Shown here piece by piece: positions 25,953 through 38,848 of a DNA stretch of 64,000 nucleotides. The number at the start of each line of letters is the position of its first letter. Position 1 is the first letter of the stretch. The notes below the pieces were generated by a model. That model was not told the origin of the DNA. It ran no database searches and was given only the letters and a program-made list of their open reading frames with translations. Source of the stretch: Paramecium octaurelia (Eukaryota > Ciliophora > Oligohymenophorea > Peniculida > Parameciidae); the NCBI GenBank assembly GCA_905182995.1, contig CAJJDP010000047.1, positions 194,046 through 258,045 of the forward strand, given 5' to 3'. The position numbers and the translations under genes were made by a program.

Positions 25953-27249
25953 TCAAATATGTGACAATACACTACCATCTAATATTTGACTGTATAATTG
26001 CTGACTTAATTGTTCATTCTTCTCCACTACTTCTTAATACTTTTGATATAACTATACTTAATAATCAATATCATACTTAAACGTAATCTTATTGAGACTT
26101 CTTCGGTATTTTTAAAGTCTTTTTATTATTGGTTGTTATGATCTTCTCTATCTATAATCTTAAACTATCTACTTCTAATGCGGAGGATCTAACTAAGTCT
26201 TTTAATTTAGCATTATCCTACTCTAAATGGGTAATTGTTCCACTTAAATGTTTTATTTTTTGTTCATACAATGATTTAAATTATTGAATTTTTGATTGAA
26301 TTAGATCTAAATCTACTTAATTGTTATTTTTTATTGTTAAATCCAAATTGTTCTTCTCCTCTAATTCTTGAATTTGTTGATTTTTCTTTTAAAGTATCTT
26401 TTTATATTCCATCTACATTCTATCAAAACTTTCTATTTGGGTCTTAATTTAATCTTGATAATTTTTGATCTCCTCTTGAAGTGTATTATTCTTGAATAGG
26501 AGATCTTAATTATCAATTTATAACATTTATAATTGAGTTCTATTCTATCTTACTTGTTCTTCTGCCTTGATCATTTGTTAATAGTATTCATTCTGGGATT
26601 AGGTTTCTGTCAACTGTTTTTCAATATTTTGTAAATGCTATCTTAATAAACTAATTTCATTGTTTTTTCCATCATTATCATTGCTTTTCGTATTTTCAAT
26701 TTCTATTCTCAGAGTCTCATTCTCTTATACCAATAAGGGTACCATTTGACTGTATTAAAGAATCATCTCATTTAACTGTTCAATCTATTTGAAATAAGAT
26801 TCTGGGTATTGATTTGGGAATAATTGGCATAATTTTTCTAATTCCCTATCCTTGCATCTACATGTAATTTACAAGAATTCAATAAATTTGGCTTGTTAAC
26901 TTTGATTCAATTTGATCGTATAATCTAGCTACTGCATCAAATCCATTGCTTTATAAGTATCACTTACAAACCCTTTATTTAGAGCCAACCAGACCTAGTC
27001 ATAATCAATAGCTTCTATCTTAGCCTAAGGGATGAAGGCCTGTAGTTATCTATCAGTTGGACAGATTTCATCAAGCGATTAATACAATTCAATGATTTTT
27101 GAACCGTATATTTTAATCTGAAGAACCATTTTTTCGAAAAGCTCAATTTCTGTTTCGACATTGTCTTAAGGAAGGACAACTAGATTGGAGTTCACTTATT
27201 TGACATAATTCTAAATTTGATAAAAGTCTTCATCAAATTCAAGGTACAT
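25953..27249 (-). CDS. Long coiled-coil protein, unknown
   Basis: 423 residues. About the first 150 are mixed helical sequence (MYLEFDEDFYQIQNYVKQV), and from there to the end the sequence is heptad-rich Leu/Glu/Gln/Lys coiled coil. One intron of 25 nt at 26052-26076 near the 3' end leads to a last exon ending DGSVLSHI. A cytoskeletal, basal-body or tethering role would be usual for such proteins, but nothing here is specific. Its start is 41 bp from the stop of the next gene on the same strand. Confidence 0.7.
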
Positions 27250-27289
27250 AGTATACAAATTTAAATTTATTATTGTTAATAATAAAAAT

Positions 27290-29316
27290 TCATCTTCTTT
27301 TTTTTTATAATTCAAGACTTTCAAGTAACTATTTTTGAATTAGTTTTTCCTCTTCTGTTAGAAAATCAAATTCATTAGGCATAACCATCTAAGCATTACG
27401 ATCTATTCTGTGCTCATATTCATGTGGCCTATTTTATCCAGTTCTTGATTTTTTGGCATTCTCTTCTAATGATTAATAAATTTATTGTTATTCCATAATT
27501 TAAGATTGTGTCATTTGTAGGTCATCAGCATATAATGATTCTTATAATTTTTTGGCAATTATACTATTATCATTCGGAGAATAATTTTCAGGTTTATCAT
27601 CAAATATTTTACCGAATTAATGATTGTTACCTTCATTTTAATTTGGCTTAAATTATCTTTATTGTTGATAATCTTAAGGTTTTGGTTTAGGATCATAGGA
27701 GGGTTTTTATGAGACTTCATTATATTTCTGTTAATATTCTGATTGTTTCTGATAGGATGAGGATTTTGAATATGATGCTTCTTGATGAGCATCTAAATTT
27801 CGCTAATATGAAAATTGATTAGCTTACTATTATTAAGGATGTTGAGGAGGAGGAGCAAAGTTCGTTTTGTCTTATTTTCTTTCTTAAATATCTTATGGTT
27901 TTGAAACAACAGGTGCTCGTTAATTCTATATTTATCTTGAATCTCTACTATTTAAACCTACATCAGGTCGTTCTTATTGCACAGGACGATTCAAAGCTTT
28001 ATTATCTTCTAAATAAGAAGTTTGATATTTATTGGTTTAGTTTGAATTTAGATAGGGCGGTTATACTTATGGTTAATAAGTTTTAGAAATTTATTATGTT
28101 TAAGTTGTACCATATTTTTAACCGTATACATTCTTCTAATACATATCATTGCTGTTTCTGTCTTGAGTATTTGGGAATCTGCTATCATAGCCATCTTGAA
28201 TACTTCGTTCCTATTAATACTTTTGAGGATTTTAAGATTAGGTAGAAAATTTTGAATTCTATTGTGGATTATTTGAAGGTTGCTTAAAATTATTAGAGTA
28301 TTAAGTTGATTTTGAATCATTTTAAGAAGTAACTTCCTAAGTATTATTAATGTATTAGTTAGGTCTTTGTTAAATTTGATTATCTTGTAAGTATTTTCTA
28401 TCTCTTTCCTATTTTTCATCAAATTTAGGCACATTATATTACCTATTTCCAAATTGTTAGTCAGGATTTTAATTTCTATCATATTGCTATTTAACTTCTT
28501 AAGTTGTGGATCTTAATGATTAGTTATTTTTAATTCCTTGATTATACTTTTGATCAGGAACATAAGGCTCTTTGTTTCTGGAATTATCTGGGATTGGATT
28601 AGTTTAGTTATTATAATTATAATTATAATAATTAGCATCTTTTTGATAATTTGTGGGAACATTTTTACTCTATTCTCCTCTTCTATCTAGTATACCGTAT
28701 TATTAGTCATAAGGAGATTCATTTTTTTATGATTTGACAGGAACATTGTTAGATTCAATGGGTTATTGAGTTTATACTTTGTGATAAGCTTATTTCTATT
28801 AAGTTTATCTTTGCTTGTATTGGTCATCGAAACTGGGGGGTACTATGGCTTGCTTCACTTCTTAGAGAGATGGAAAGTCATCTAGTATTTCTCCTCTTCC
28901 TAACTTATCAAATTTCTTTTAAACACAGATTGTTTGATGAATTTAAAATTCACTCATTTTGACATATTGTTTGCATAATTCACATTTTTCTGTTCTGCTG
29001 CCACATTGCATTTCATGTGTTGTAAATGATCTTTAAGGAATTTCCAATTTACAATAAATACAAATTATTGGCACTTCTTAACACTAGTGTTTGTTTAGAT
29101 CTATAATATAAATATATAGGAGACACCTTAGAACTCAAGTTTACAATGAGGACATTGTTGTAATTTATGAAATTCTTCTTCGTGTGATTCTGGATCATTT
29201 TGATCATACATTAACCCACATCTGGTGCACTTTATGCAATTTCTTTCACAATACATTTCATGCAACATTATCTTATCCTCATCTATCTTCCTCCTGCAAA
29301 ATTAGCATATAGCCAT
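27290..29316 (-). CDS. TRAF-type zinc finger protein with long Gln/Asn/Tyr-rich tail
   Basis: 666 residues. Residues 1-150 hold repeated Cys/His zinc sites of the TRAF/ZnF-XAF type: ICQFCRRK, CIKCTRCG, CPHCKLEF, CIYCKLEIP and CELCKQYV with following His. A 26-nt intron beginning GTG at 29101-29126 lies between two of them. From about residue 190 to 600 the protein is low complexity, rich in Gln (TAA/TAG), Asn, Tyr, Ser and Pro, of prion-like composition, and it ends with a charged helix (LTEEEKLIQKQLLESLEL). It may be a scaffold; no catalytic domain is seen. Confidence 0.75.
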
Positions 29317-29350
29317 TGTTATATTTGATTTTTTATATTTAATATAATAT

Positions 29351-30503
29351 TCATGACTGAATTTGATGTCTCTCTCTTAAATATTCTTTTAGTGTTACAA
29401 CCTTATCCTACATGTGATCTACTATTTTTGAGACCATAGACATGGCTTAGTTTCTGGACTACAAATCAATCGAGTAGATATCCTATTGTTATCTGCACCA
29501 GATATCCTGATTTTCCACATTTTCCTATTTAATCACTTTTATACTTTATTTATAATAAACTCAACCTAATGGTATTTTAGTTTTTCTTTGGATTCTTCGA
29601 TGATGCTCTAATAATTAAGTATGGATTATTCTAGATTTTGTCTTTGATCAGAGAGAGCATTTTGTTCATTAATGAGATCATTTGAAAATTACTACCAATT
29701 CAAGGCAGCCACTTTTTCAAGATCTTCATCTTTGCTTTTGGCTTCCAGGATTTGGACTTTCAATCCACTCAACAAGAGAAGTAGTTTTTTGGTTTCATCT
29801 GTGTTGGATGCTAATTGGGACATCATTGTTATGATGGGTTGTAAGAGACGAATAATACCGGAAGATTGCTAGGTGAGTCGATTTATAACTTTATTGAAAC
29901 GGCCTTTAACTTAAATATAAGATGATCCATTGGCTAAATGTTCAATAAGAGCATAGGCTTCATCAATGGCTGAAATAGCTTCATTGTGATCTTTAAGAGT
30001 AGATTATAATTCTGCATATTGTTGATCCCTTTCACTCTAACCAGCGTTATTTTTCAACATATTTTAATCAATTTCCACACTAACTTCAGCTATTTTATTT
30101 AATGCTCTTTGCAGATTTTCTGTGTTTTCCTTAAATGAAACCAAGTGTGTACCTGCAGAATCTTTTGATTTGCTATCAGTTAAGTACTATGATATGCATA
30201 ATTGGATGAGAAATCATGCAATATTCTCTAACATTTTGTTTGTGTTTCCAATATAAAATTATCTGCCTCTTTCTATTCTGATTAAAGCATGAGTCTAATA
30301 TAGAATGATGCTGGATACCTAATGTTATTGAGATAGCTCTGAATCTCATGAACAGGGGATCCACTTGCTAGGCCTATTTGCAGAGCATTTAAAAAGGTTT
30401 AGCCTATATGATGTTGGTCTATTTGGGAAAGCATCACTTTGAAATCAAGAGATTTGGAACTTGAAATGCACAGAATATAACCGATAATAAGAATCAATTT
30501 CAT
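29351..30503 (-). CDS. Trichocyst matrix protein-like secreted coiled-coil protein
   Basis: About 360-368 residues, the size of Paramecium trichocyst matrix protein precursors. A signal peptide (MKLILIIGYILCISSS) is followed by long amphipathic helices with a segment such as RLLQPIITMMSQLASNTDET that resembles that family. Introns: 29525-29544 (20 nt), 30162-30187 (26 nt, AAG end), and probably 30295-30318 (24 nt, stop-free, so optional by frame). Such proteins are processed and crystallise in the trichocyst core, which expands on exocytosis. The family call rests on size, signal peptide and composition, not on a diagnostic motif. Confidence 0.6.
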
Positions 30504-30601
30504 TATTATAAAAACGATTCATACAATTGAGTATAAATAAAAATATGTTAAATCTTTAAAACATAGATTTAGTCAATAGCACTTCAGATCAAGTTAAAGT
30601 T

Positions 30602-31451
30602 ATGAGCTATTCGTTCTTCATTTGGACTTCTATCTTTGCAATCATAAATCAGAGAGTCCATTTGAAGAATCACCCCAAGAAAGTTTAGGATGATATCAAA
30701 AACAGAATTGTGTCAATCATTCATGGTGCCCTCACATTCTGGGCTGCTGCATACATTGTTTTGGGTAAAAGAGATATGCATTTGCAGTTGAATAGCCAAG
30801 TTTCGGAGCAGCTAACTCCCAGACCATGCAATTTACAATGATAATTAGTGCGTCATACTTTGTCTATGACTTCCTTGCCTGTCTCTACTACGACCTTGCA
30901 GACATGTCCTTAGTCTCACATCATTCTTTAGCCATCTGTGGATATGCTGTGGCAACCTTTTCTAAGTTCGGAGCTCCATCTTCAATCTGTAAGTCTTGTT
31001 TATATGTCTTAGGGGGATTGATGTCCGCTGAAGTATCCAACTTCCCTATGCACATAAGAGTGATCTTGAGACAAGTGGGATTGAGACATACCAAGTTGTA
31101 TGAAGCCTGTGAATGGACCTATTTCGGTAATTCAATCATTTAAAAACTTAGCTTTGTATATCATCTTCAGAGGTTCTTTAGTTCCTTATATGGTATGGAA
31201 CACATGGCCAGAGAGTGAAGTTCCCTTATTGGTTAAGATTACAGCCACTGGATTATTCCTCTAATCAGTATACTTCATCTTCGAGTAATTCCACAAATAA
31301 ATATTATAGGATGAAAAAGATTCTTACAAGATAGTACTTCTAATATCAAGAAAGAAAGAAGAAGAACATCCATCATTATTGGTTTAGAGTCAATCAAAGA
31401 ATTTACGAATTATCATATATTAACAACTAAAAAAAAGACAAAGTGTTTTGA
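30602..31451 (+). CDS. TLC-domain multi-pass membrane protein (TMEM56/TLCD-like)
   Basis: 258 residues with about six to seven hydrophobic segments. The central signature resembles the TLC domain: YFVYDFLACLYYD, then SLVSHHSLAICGY with the paired histidines, and a conserved NFPMHIR stretch. Members act in lipid handling or as ceramide-synthase relatives; this one lacks the Lag1 motif beyond HH, so it is closer to the TMEM56/TLCD branch. Introns of 23, 25 and 25 nt lie at 30765-30787 (CAG end), 31127-31151 and 31285-31309; the last restores the frame of the C-terminal helix. It is divergent from the trichocyst-like gene. Confidence 0.8.
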
Positions 31452-31636
31452 GTATGTATTTTTAGCATATATAAATTTAATGTTTGTAATAATTATCAAT
31501 GTCTTACTTATATTTGCTACGTAAACACAAGAATAAGTAGGGGTTCATAAAGTTTAAATTTTATAAGGGTAAAATTCACAATTAAATTAACTTAAATAGA
31601 ATGACAAATTTAAATTCAAAACTACGTAAAATGAGT

Positions 31637-32825
31637 TCAATAAAAACAGGTGATTATTCCAAATACACCTCCTGCAATTCCAAATAATACAACTATTGTA
31701 TTAATAGTTTAGTAGATTGGTTTTAATGCATAGTGGAAAGTCATGCCATAAGGGATTATGTATCCGAGTGATACACAACAAACACACCCAACTATTGATA
31801 GAACTATGGCAAAGTTAGGATACAAGAATGCTGTGAGCTAAATCTTAATTACATTTAAGTACCATTTAACAGAGCACATAGATGATTTTCAAAGTGAATT
31901 TTTTAATTTGGTCTGGACTTAAATTGACTAAAAGATAGACTGGCATATTGACCATCAATGTGTTGATAATCAAAATAGAGACATATGAAATCATTAAAAT
32001 TGAAAGAGTGATTTCTATAGGATAATTCCCTTTGAATTCTTCCTGGAAGTTTGTAATGATTGATTGATCAGTATCTGATTTAAACAATAATGAGCTTGTA
32101 ATTCCGAAGAACAAGTAGAGTATAGTTTCTAAAAACATTGCCATAAAGAGACATTTCTTAAATGACAACGTATCCTCCATTTCAACTCTTATTTCTGTCA
32201 AAACCCCATTGATGTCATAAGCAAAAATCATAATTCCAAATGCCATCATAACTTTCTTTGCATCAGGTTCAACCAAACCCCACTTCTGATATTATACAAC
32301 AGCCAATATTGAGAGATAAGCAAATGAAATGTAGACTAGCACCAGGGCATATTTCAAAATTGGAGTAAACATCTAAAGGTCTTTGCCAAAAGAAAACCCA
32401 AAAATTATCATAAACAATAAGAAGAACATAACCAATTTACACCACAAAGTGTTATCAAAGTACTCTCCGATTGTTGTTTAGAACAATATGATGTAAGACA
32501 AACCACATCCAAAATTCAAGAGGATTGACATCACTTTAGCCAAAATGTAGATCCAACTTCGATCTCCGTAAACAGATGAAAGATACTCGATTAGAGTTTG
32601 TCGTTTGTCCTCTCCTAAACAATTTACCATTGTACACCATGATTTATATTACGTTGCGCAAATTAACAATTACAAAACCACACCCCACAACAGTCCAGCT
32701 TAAGAATAGGCAAAGGGTATAGCGAATATGCCTGATCCTAAGGTGACCTTGATTAATTTAGTGGTGGTCTAAAAATTGGTTGATCTTGGGAGGGGTTGCT
32801 CATCTGTAATTAAAAATGGTTTCAT
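31637..32825 (-). CDS. Amino acid/auxin permease family transporter (AAAP, SLC36/38-like)
   Basis: 387 residues and about eleven membrane segments. The first helix has the family pattern VTLGSGIFAIPFAYSQAG, and the second half AFGIMIFAYDINGVLTEIR resembles the substrate-site helix of AAAP carriers. It probably exports or imports amino acids with protons across vacuolar or plasma membrane. One 25-nt intron near the 3' end joins the last two helices, ending GIAGGVFGIITCFY. The 5' three quarters lie inside a perfect 1,396-bp repeat next to an N, so the second copy is suspect. Confidence 0.85.
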
Positions 32826-33271
32826 GAATTATTATTATAAATACTAAATGTTTTTATTGAATTAAAATGGGGAAATGATAATAACCAGCCTACATTTGAG
32901 TAGATACTCAGTTAGGATACTAAAATGTATATATATTAAAATATAAACAGACGTTTAGTATTAAATCTACATTGAGTATTGTATACATCTCATAAACTAT
33001 CATTCTTGTTTGCCATTTAAACATTATAAAAGTAACATTCCTAACTTATACTTAATCTTCGTGTCCTTTCCTCTTATATCATCCCTTCACATATCCTAAA
33101 TGTATATTCAATGTACTTATTATTCTTCTGACATTTTTCTACTCCTGATCTCCAATCTCACTGAATCTTGACTCAAATATGCCAAACAATTCAAGAATCC
33201 CCAAAAACTCAAAAAAGCCAAAGAAATAGAGGTCTATGTCAATCCAATCTAAGACATAAATAGACTCTAGA
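31876..33271. repeat. Direct repeat B1, 1,396 bp, left copy
   Basis: Matches 33273-34668 at an offset of 1,397 wherever compared, spanning permease exons, spacer and the end of the 7TM receptor gene. Its right end abuts a single N. Confidence 0.95.
33108..33271 (-). CDS. 7TM receptor, false 3' fragment (assembly duplicate)
   Basis: Identical to the last part of the receptor gene at 34505-34668 and cut at the N. No independent gene is implied. Confidence 0.85.
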
Positions 33272-33272
33272 N
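33272..33272. other. Ambiguous base N at a contig junction
   Basis: A lone N between the two copies of the 1,396-bp repeat; same signature as at 21263. Confidence 0.9.
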
Positions 33273-34222
33273 ACATAGATGATTTTCAAAGTGAATTTTT
33301 TAATTTGGTCTGGACTTAAATTGACTAAAAGATAGACTGGCATATTGACCATCAATGTGTTGATAATCAAAATAGAGACATATGAAATCATTAAAATTGA
33401 AAGAGTGATTTCTATAGGATAATTCCCTTTGAATTCTTCCTGGAAGTTTGTAATGATTGATTGATCAGTATCTGATTTAAACAATAATGAGCTTGTAATT
33501 CCGAAGAACAAGTAGAGTATAGTTTCTAAAAACATTGCCATAAAGAGACATTTCTTAAATGACAACGTATCCTCCATTTCAACTCTTATTTCTGTCAAAA
33601 CCCCATTGATGTCATAAGCAAAAATCATAATTCCAAATGCCATCATAACTTTCTTTGCATCAGGTTCAACCAAACCCCACTTCTGATATTATACAACAGC
33701 CAATATTGAGAGATAAGCAAATGAAATGTAGACTAGCACCAGGGCATATTTCAAAATTGGAGTAAACATCTAAAGGTCTTTGCCAAAAGAAAACCCAAAA
33801 ATTATCATAAACAATAAGAAGAACATAACCAATTTACACCACAAAGTGTTATCAAAGTACTCTCCGATTGTTGTTTAGAACAATATGATGTAAGACAAAC
33901 CACATCCAAAATTCAAGAGGATTGACATCACTTTAGCCAAAATGTAGATCCAACTTCGATCTCCGTAAACAGATGAAAGATACTCGATTAGAGTTTGTCG
34001 TTTGTCCTCTCCTAAACAATTTACCATTGTACACCATGATTTATATTACGTTGCGCAAATTAACAATTACAAAACCACACCCCACAACAGTCCAGCTTAA
34101 GAATAGGCAAAGGGTATAGCGAATATGCCTGATCCTAAGGTGACCTTGATTAATTTAGTGGTGGTCTAAAAATTGGTTGATCTTGGGAGGGGTTGCTCAT
34201 CTGTAATTAAAAATGGTTTCAT
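33273..34222 (-). CDS. Permease, false 5' copy (assembly duplicate)
   Basis: Begins with the same ATG (34222) and sequence as the complete permease gene but ends at the N before the last intron, so the C-terminal helices are missing. Confidence 0.85.
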
Positions 34223-34668
34223 GAATTATTATTATAAATACTAAATGTTTTTATTGAATTAAAATGGGGAAATGATAATAACCAGCCTACATTTGAGTAG
34301 ATACTCAGTTAGGATACTAAAATGTATATATATTAAAATATAAACAGACGTTTAGTATTAAATCTACATTGAGTATTGTATACATCTCATAAACTATCAT
34401 TCTTGTTTGCCATTTAAACATTATAAAAGTAACATTCCTAACTTATACTTAATCTTCGTGTCCTTTCCTCTTATATCATCCCTTCACATATCCTAAATGT
34501 ATATTCAATGTACTTATTATTCTTCTGACATTTTTCTACTCCTGATCTCCAATCTCACTGAATCTTGACTCAAATATGCCAAACAATTCAAGAATCCCCA
34601 AAAACTCAAAAAAGCCAAAGAAATAGAGGTCTATGTCAATCCAATCTAAGACATAAATAGACTCTAGA
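33273..34668. repeat. Direct repeat B2, 1,396 bp, right copy
   Basis: Perfect copy of 31876-33271; runs on at its right end into the rest of the receptor gene. Confidence 0.95.
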
Positions 34669-35429
34669 TGTCTTCTACTGTAAAACTCAGAGTGCAAATA
34701 AATGTTATAATGGGAAATAACAGAATTTGCTTAATCAACTTCTTTACCTCAATATAGATTTCCTGTTTTTCTTGATCATCCTTTATTACATGCTTTATCC
34801 TATTCAAAATGCTCAAACTATAAATCAAGTATAAACTTATTGGAATAATCCAAAGAATCAATTTTTAAATATTCAATTGCATCTTTTAGAGTAATGGATC
34901 AGTCTGTATATTATAAAATAAACAAAGTTATGAGTTCTTGGAATGATAAATCAAGGCTGTTAATAATGGATAAGTTAATAGGAGTAATGGAAGGCCAAAA
35001 GAATATAAACAAAACTTCATCTCCAATTTAACTAGCTTGTTAAGAATATCTCTGATATCCATGAATTCTGATGAATTCTAATTATTAAAAACCATAAACA
35101 ACTATGTCATTGATGAAATAACTACTTATTTTATCGAATATATCAAAATTGAACTCCATATTATTGAACTTAACCCTCCATATAATCTAAACAATCCAAA
35201 TAATGTACAATTCAACTCATCAAAGCTCGATCCCAGAATTCCTATAGTCTATTCAATAAATTGACATTAATTAATGTACCTATATAATACCACCTATTGT
35301 GAGATAGAGGATGATTCTAGGGATTAGCCCATTTCGAAGTTTTGAAAAATAGAAAAAAAGTATTACTATAATCATCTATCCAATTAAGGATAATGTGGCA
35401 CTTGATATTATTGCAATATGATTAGTCAT
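34505..35429 (-). CDS. Seven-transmembrane receptor, cAMP-receptor-like GPCR family
   Basis: 297 residues with seven hydrophobic helices and short loops. Helix 1 begins NHIAIISSATLSLIG; helix 3 contains LFGLFRLYGGLSSIIWSS; a long charged loop (RIKHVIKDDQEKQEIYIE) precedes helix 6. Layout resembles the slime-mould cAMP-receptor-like/secretin-like GPCRs found in ciliates. A 31-nt intron at 35249-35279 follows helix 2. Ligand unknown. A 24-nt stop-free GTA...TAG segment in the middle could be a further intron. Confidence 0.7.
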
Positions 35430-35681
35430 ATTATATAATAAATTTATTAAAAAATTACATCGAAAATTAATTAATTAGCTTCTAAGAATTCATATTAACA
35501 ACTGTTAATCATGACACATTTGATCATAATACTGCATTAATGAAATTCTCATTTTATAATAGTATTGAATTAAAAATAATTTTATTATAAGAGATGTATA
35601 TATGAGAAGCTCAACTTGAATACGCAATTTTCAGACTAGTTTATTGAGAATAGTTTTAAAAATATAAATAATAATTTTATA

Positions 35682-36978
35682 ATGAATTTCACTTTAGAGG
35701 GAAAACTCAAAATAGATTAATTTCTACAAATACTCAAAATATTCTCCTTTCCTATTATTATATGTGATGATGAAAGTATTTAACTGATTTTAACTAAAAG
35801 AAATTCAATTTTCAGAAATACCGGAGAATTAAAGATTTAATGAACTCAATAAATCAGATAAACCTGCTGGCTTTGCATAAATAAATAATGATTTCTTTAA
35901 TGAATATTAATCGTAAATTAGAGAAAATCATCTAAAATTTGCAGAAACAAGCTGTCTAAACATTAAAATGTAACAAGATGTTTGCTTATTAAATTCTTAA
36001 TTGAACTATGTTTGCTGTTAAATTCCAATTGATATTATATATAAGGCACTCAAACCATTAGCTAAATCTCACATAAAGGTTTTAAAATTGTCATTTACCT
36101 ATTTACTTATAGAAAAAAATTATGATACCAAGTCGATTTAGTTGCATTTTATTGTAGGAGCTTATTCAGAAAAAGGTTTCTTTACGATTATGAAACCTGT
36201 AAATATGCTTCAATCTAGAGAAATAGAATTGCCAAATTTAAAAAATAAATTAATTACAATAAATTATGAAAACTGCAAAACTATCATTCAACAAATGAAA
36301 ACATATCCTATTGGAATGACATGCAATGTTGATGAAATATCCTTCTCTCCTTTATCTGTAGACTCAGAACAAGTGGATATTTGGTCAGGAGCATTGCCAT
36401 ATTATAATTCATCCTTTGTAGAAGAAGTTTATGGTAATCTAAGTATTTAGTCTATTTATGCTAAAACATATAATCCTATTCTGAATTACAGTTCAAAAGT
36501 TAAACTTGATTGCACAATCTATATAAGTCCAGCTGAAAATGATTCCAAAGCAGCCATTTTATATTTTGTTGCTAGTGAATCGAATGTGATTATTTGCAAT
36601 AGGTAATAAGTGATAACAAATGATGAATCAAAACAATAAGGCAAGTTGTTTCAGGATATTAGTGACGAATTACTTGAAGACATAGAACAAATTAGTAGCC
36701 AATTCGAGAAAAAGTTCTCTTAAATCTAAATAACAACGAATGTTAAGGACAATTACAATAGTAGTTATGATAATTAAGCTGTAAAAATGGCATATTCAGC
36801 TGTTGATGAAAACAATAGTAAAATGTATAGTACAATCAATTAGAAGGAGCCTTTATTGTTTATCCCACCAAAAGTCACAGGATCAATTAATGATGCTATT
36901 TTAGACTACATGACTAGGAATTCTTGTAAATAAACCACAAGTACTTTACCAAGACACAAATCAAATTATCAGAATTGA
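35682..36978 (+). CDS. Unknown protein with alternating beta pattern (possible sliding-clamp fold)
   Basis: 423 residues. The N-terminus MNFTLEGKLKIDQFLQILK and the internal CQIPIDIIYKALKPLAKSHI with alternating hydrophobic strands are weakly reminiscent of PCNA-like checkpoint clamps (RAD9/HUS1), but I see no diagnostic motif, so this is a guess. A 25-nt intron at 35776-35800 with an AAG end is required to pass an in-frame TGA. The last 130 residues are Ser/Asn/Gln-rich and probably disordered. Confidence 0.6.
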
Positions 36979-37326
36979 AGAATAGATATTTTTTATTAAA
37001 TATAATTATATATGGTTTTCTAAGGGATTAGAAGTAGAGTGAATAGAATAAAAATGAACTAATATTCTTGCGACTAATCAAAGTAATTATAAAAATTAAT
37101 TATGAATTATATTATTATAATTGATATCAATAGATTTATAATTGAATTTGAATAATATAGCGAAGAGTATCTGCTTTTAACTTATTTGTTGATTTAACCA
37201 GGTTTATTATGGTAATCGAAAAATGATTTCCAAAATTTAAGAAATTTGAATCAAAGTATTGAGATGATTTTAAAAAATAATATTACTAACTAAAAAACAG
37301 AATTTTAGAAATATAATATAATTAGA
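36979..37326. other. Convergent spacer, nothing seen
   Basis: About 350 bp of AT-rich DNA between convergent genes; no pattern recognised. Confidence 0.5.
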
Positions 37327-37602
37327 TCAAAAAGTAGAGCAGATATTCCAACATCCAGTATTGGATTTGTTGTTTGATTATGTTTGAAAATTAGGATTGC
37401 TAACATCAACATTATATATCTTCCAATTTTCAACGATGATAACATCATCATTTTATTTAAAAGAAACAGTGAATTTCTTCTTGGATTCATCCTATAATTG
37501 CTTAGCTTCCAATTATCCTATGCTTGCACTAGGTCCAAACGTATGACTTTTCCTACTCAGTCTTTAACAACTTTATTCATGATGCTGTTTATCTGAATCC
37601 AT
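37327..37602 (-). CDS. 91-residue protein, unknown
   Basis: Single exon starting MDSDKQHHEQSCQRLSRKS. The middle (FTVSFKQNDDVIIVENWKIY) could form a few strands; the tail has Cys residues near the end (GCWNICSTF) but no CaaX box. In-frame TAA/TAG codons and absence of TGA support it. It lies 42 bp downstream of the FHA gene on the same strand. Confidence 0.55.
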
Positions 37603-37644
37603 TTCGATTTTTAATTATATATATATATAAATGCAAAAAAGACA

Positions 37645-38820
37645 TCAACTAAAATAATGAATTTGAAACAGGATGGGTCCTATAACAATCTACATACCTT
37701 CATGCAAGACATGACATCTGCTTGGCAAATACAAATCATATTGTTATTGATTAGCTAACATCACAAAAGTGCCAAATTAAGTTGGATCTAAATGATTTGA
37801 TTCTTTCGGTTAGATTATCCATTAATTATTTTTAAATTTTATTGAGCAATGTTCCTTTTACAAAGTACCATCCCGTATTGATATTGAACATGTCTTACCA
37901 CAACCCAAAGTATATTCTTAACTCGGATTGAGAGTGAATTCCCTTCCTTTCATTGGACCTCCAATAAATTCAAGTATCAAAGTTGGTTCCTCATCGTGCT
38001 ATATTAAATTAACCTTTCTCTCTCTGTAATCTTATACAGATTTATATTGATTTAATTATTTAAGGAGATCAGGTAAAGAATTTTTGAGACTCTCCTAATT
38101 AGTTGAAATTTGGCTTGAAAATTTTGGAATTGGCTGGATGTACTTTATTTAAAATATGGTTTCCTGATTGAGTTTTATAATCATATATGCATCTAAAATT
38201 AGTGATTATTTAATTCTTTAACAAGTCCTGAATGACTTTGAATTGTCCTTGATTAGGAACAGATTGTTTGGAGTCCATATTAACTTAGCATGAATAGGAT
38301 TTACCTTTAAATCATTCAAAATTTAGAGATCACAGTTCTGTCCACTCCCAATAGTAAATACTTCTTCTTATTTTAAGGGAAGATTATTTTAAGTAGTTCT
38401 GGTTATTTGTATATCTCTGAATTAATCTGGATATCCATTAGTTATGTAGAGAACCTTTAATTAAATGCATCTCAAAGTCTGTTTAGGAATCTGGAAAGGT
38501 TGAAGAGTAAACTGATGTTTGAATAATGCTTGTCGTTTAGACTATATTTTCCAATACTATGCATAAAATGATAGAAATACAATCTCATAGAATATAATGT
38601 AGTCTCCTATTTTAATTACATTTCTGTAATCTGGATCTATGATCTATTTGATATATAGCAATTAATCTTCATCAAATATTATTGATCCAAACTATTGTAT
38701 AAATTTAGAAAATGATTCACTAAACTCATCCCAACTAACTTCTATTTGATTATTGAAATACTTCTCCCAAAATAAAAAGGCTGAGTCCATATAATTTTTA
38801 AGTAAAATAAAATTAAACAT
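37645..38820 (-). CDS. Protein with two forkhead-associated (FHA) domains
   Basis: 391 residues in one exon. Residues 1-120 are unknown helical sequence (an EF-hand-like DEFSESFSKFIQQFG is seen). First FHA at about 145-245: FTIGSGQNCDLQI, then NPIHAKLIW and a degenerate end. Second FHA at about 275-390: EYTLGCGKTCSISI, then KEHCSIKF (the His that replaces SxxH) and GMQIVIGPILFQI. FHA domains bind phosphothreonine. It starts 28 bp after the stop of the B9 gene and could be co-expressed with it. Confidence 0.8.
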
Positions 38821-38848
38821 ATAAGAACACTCAAAATCACCATAAAAT

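Noticed and set aside
31876-34668. Tandem duplication of permease and receptor genes
   Set aside because: Identical copies meeting at a single N, with each gene truncated exactly at the N.
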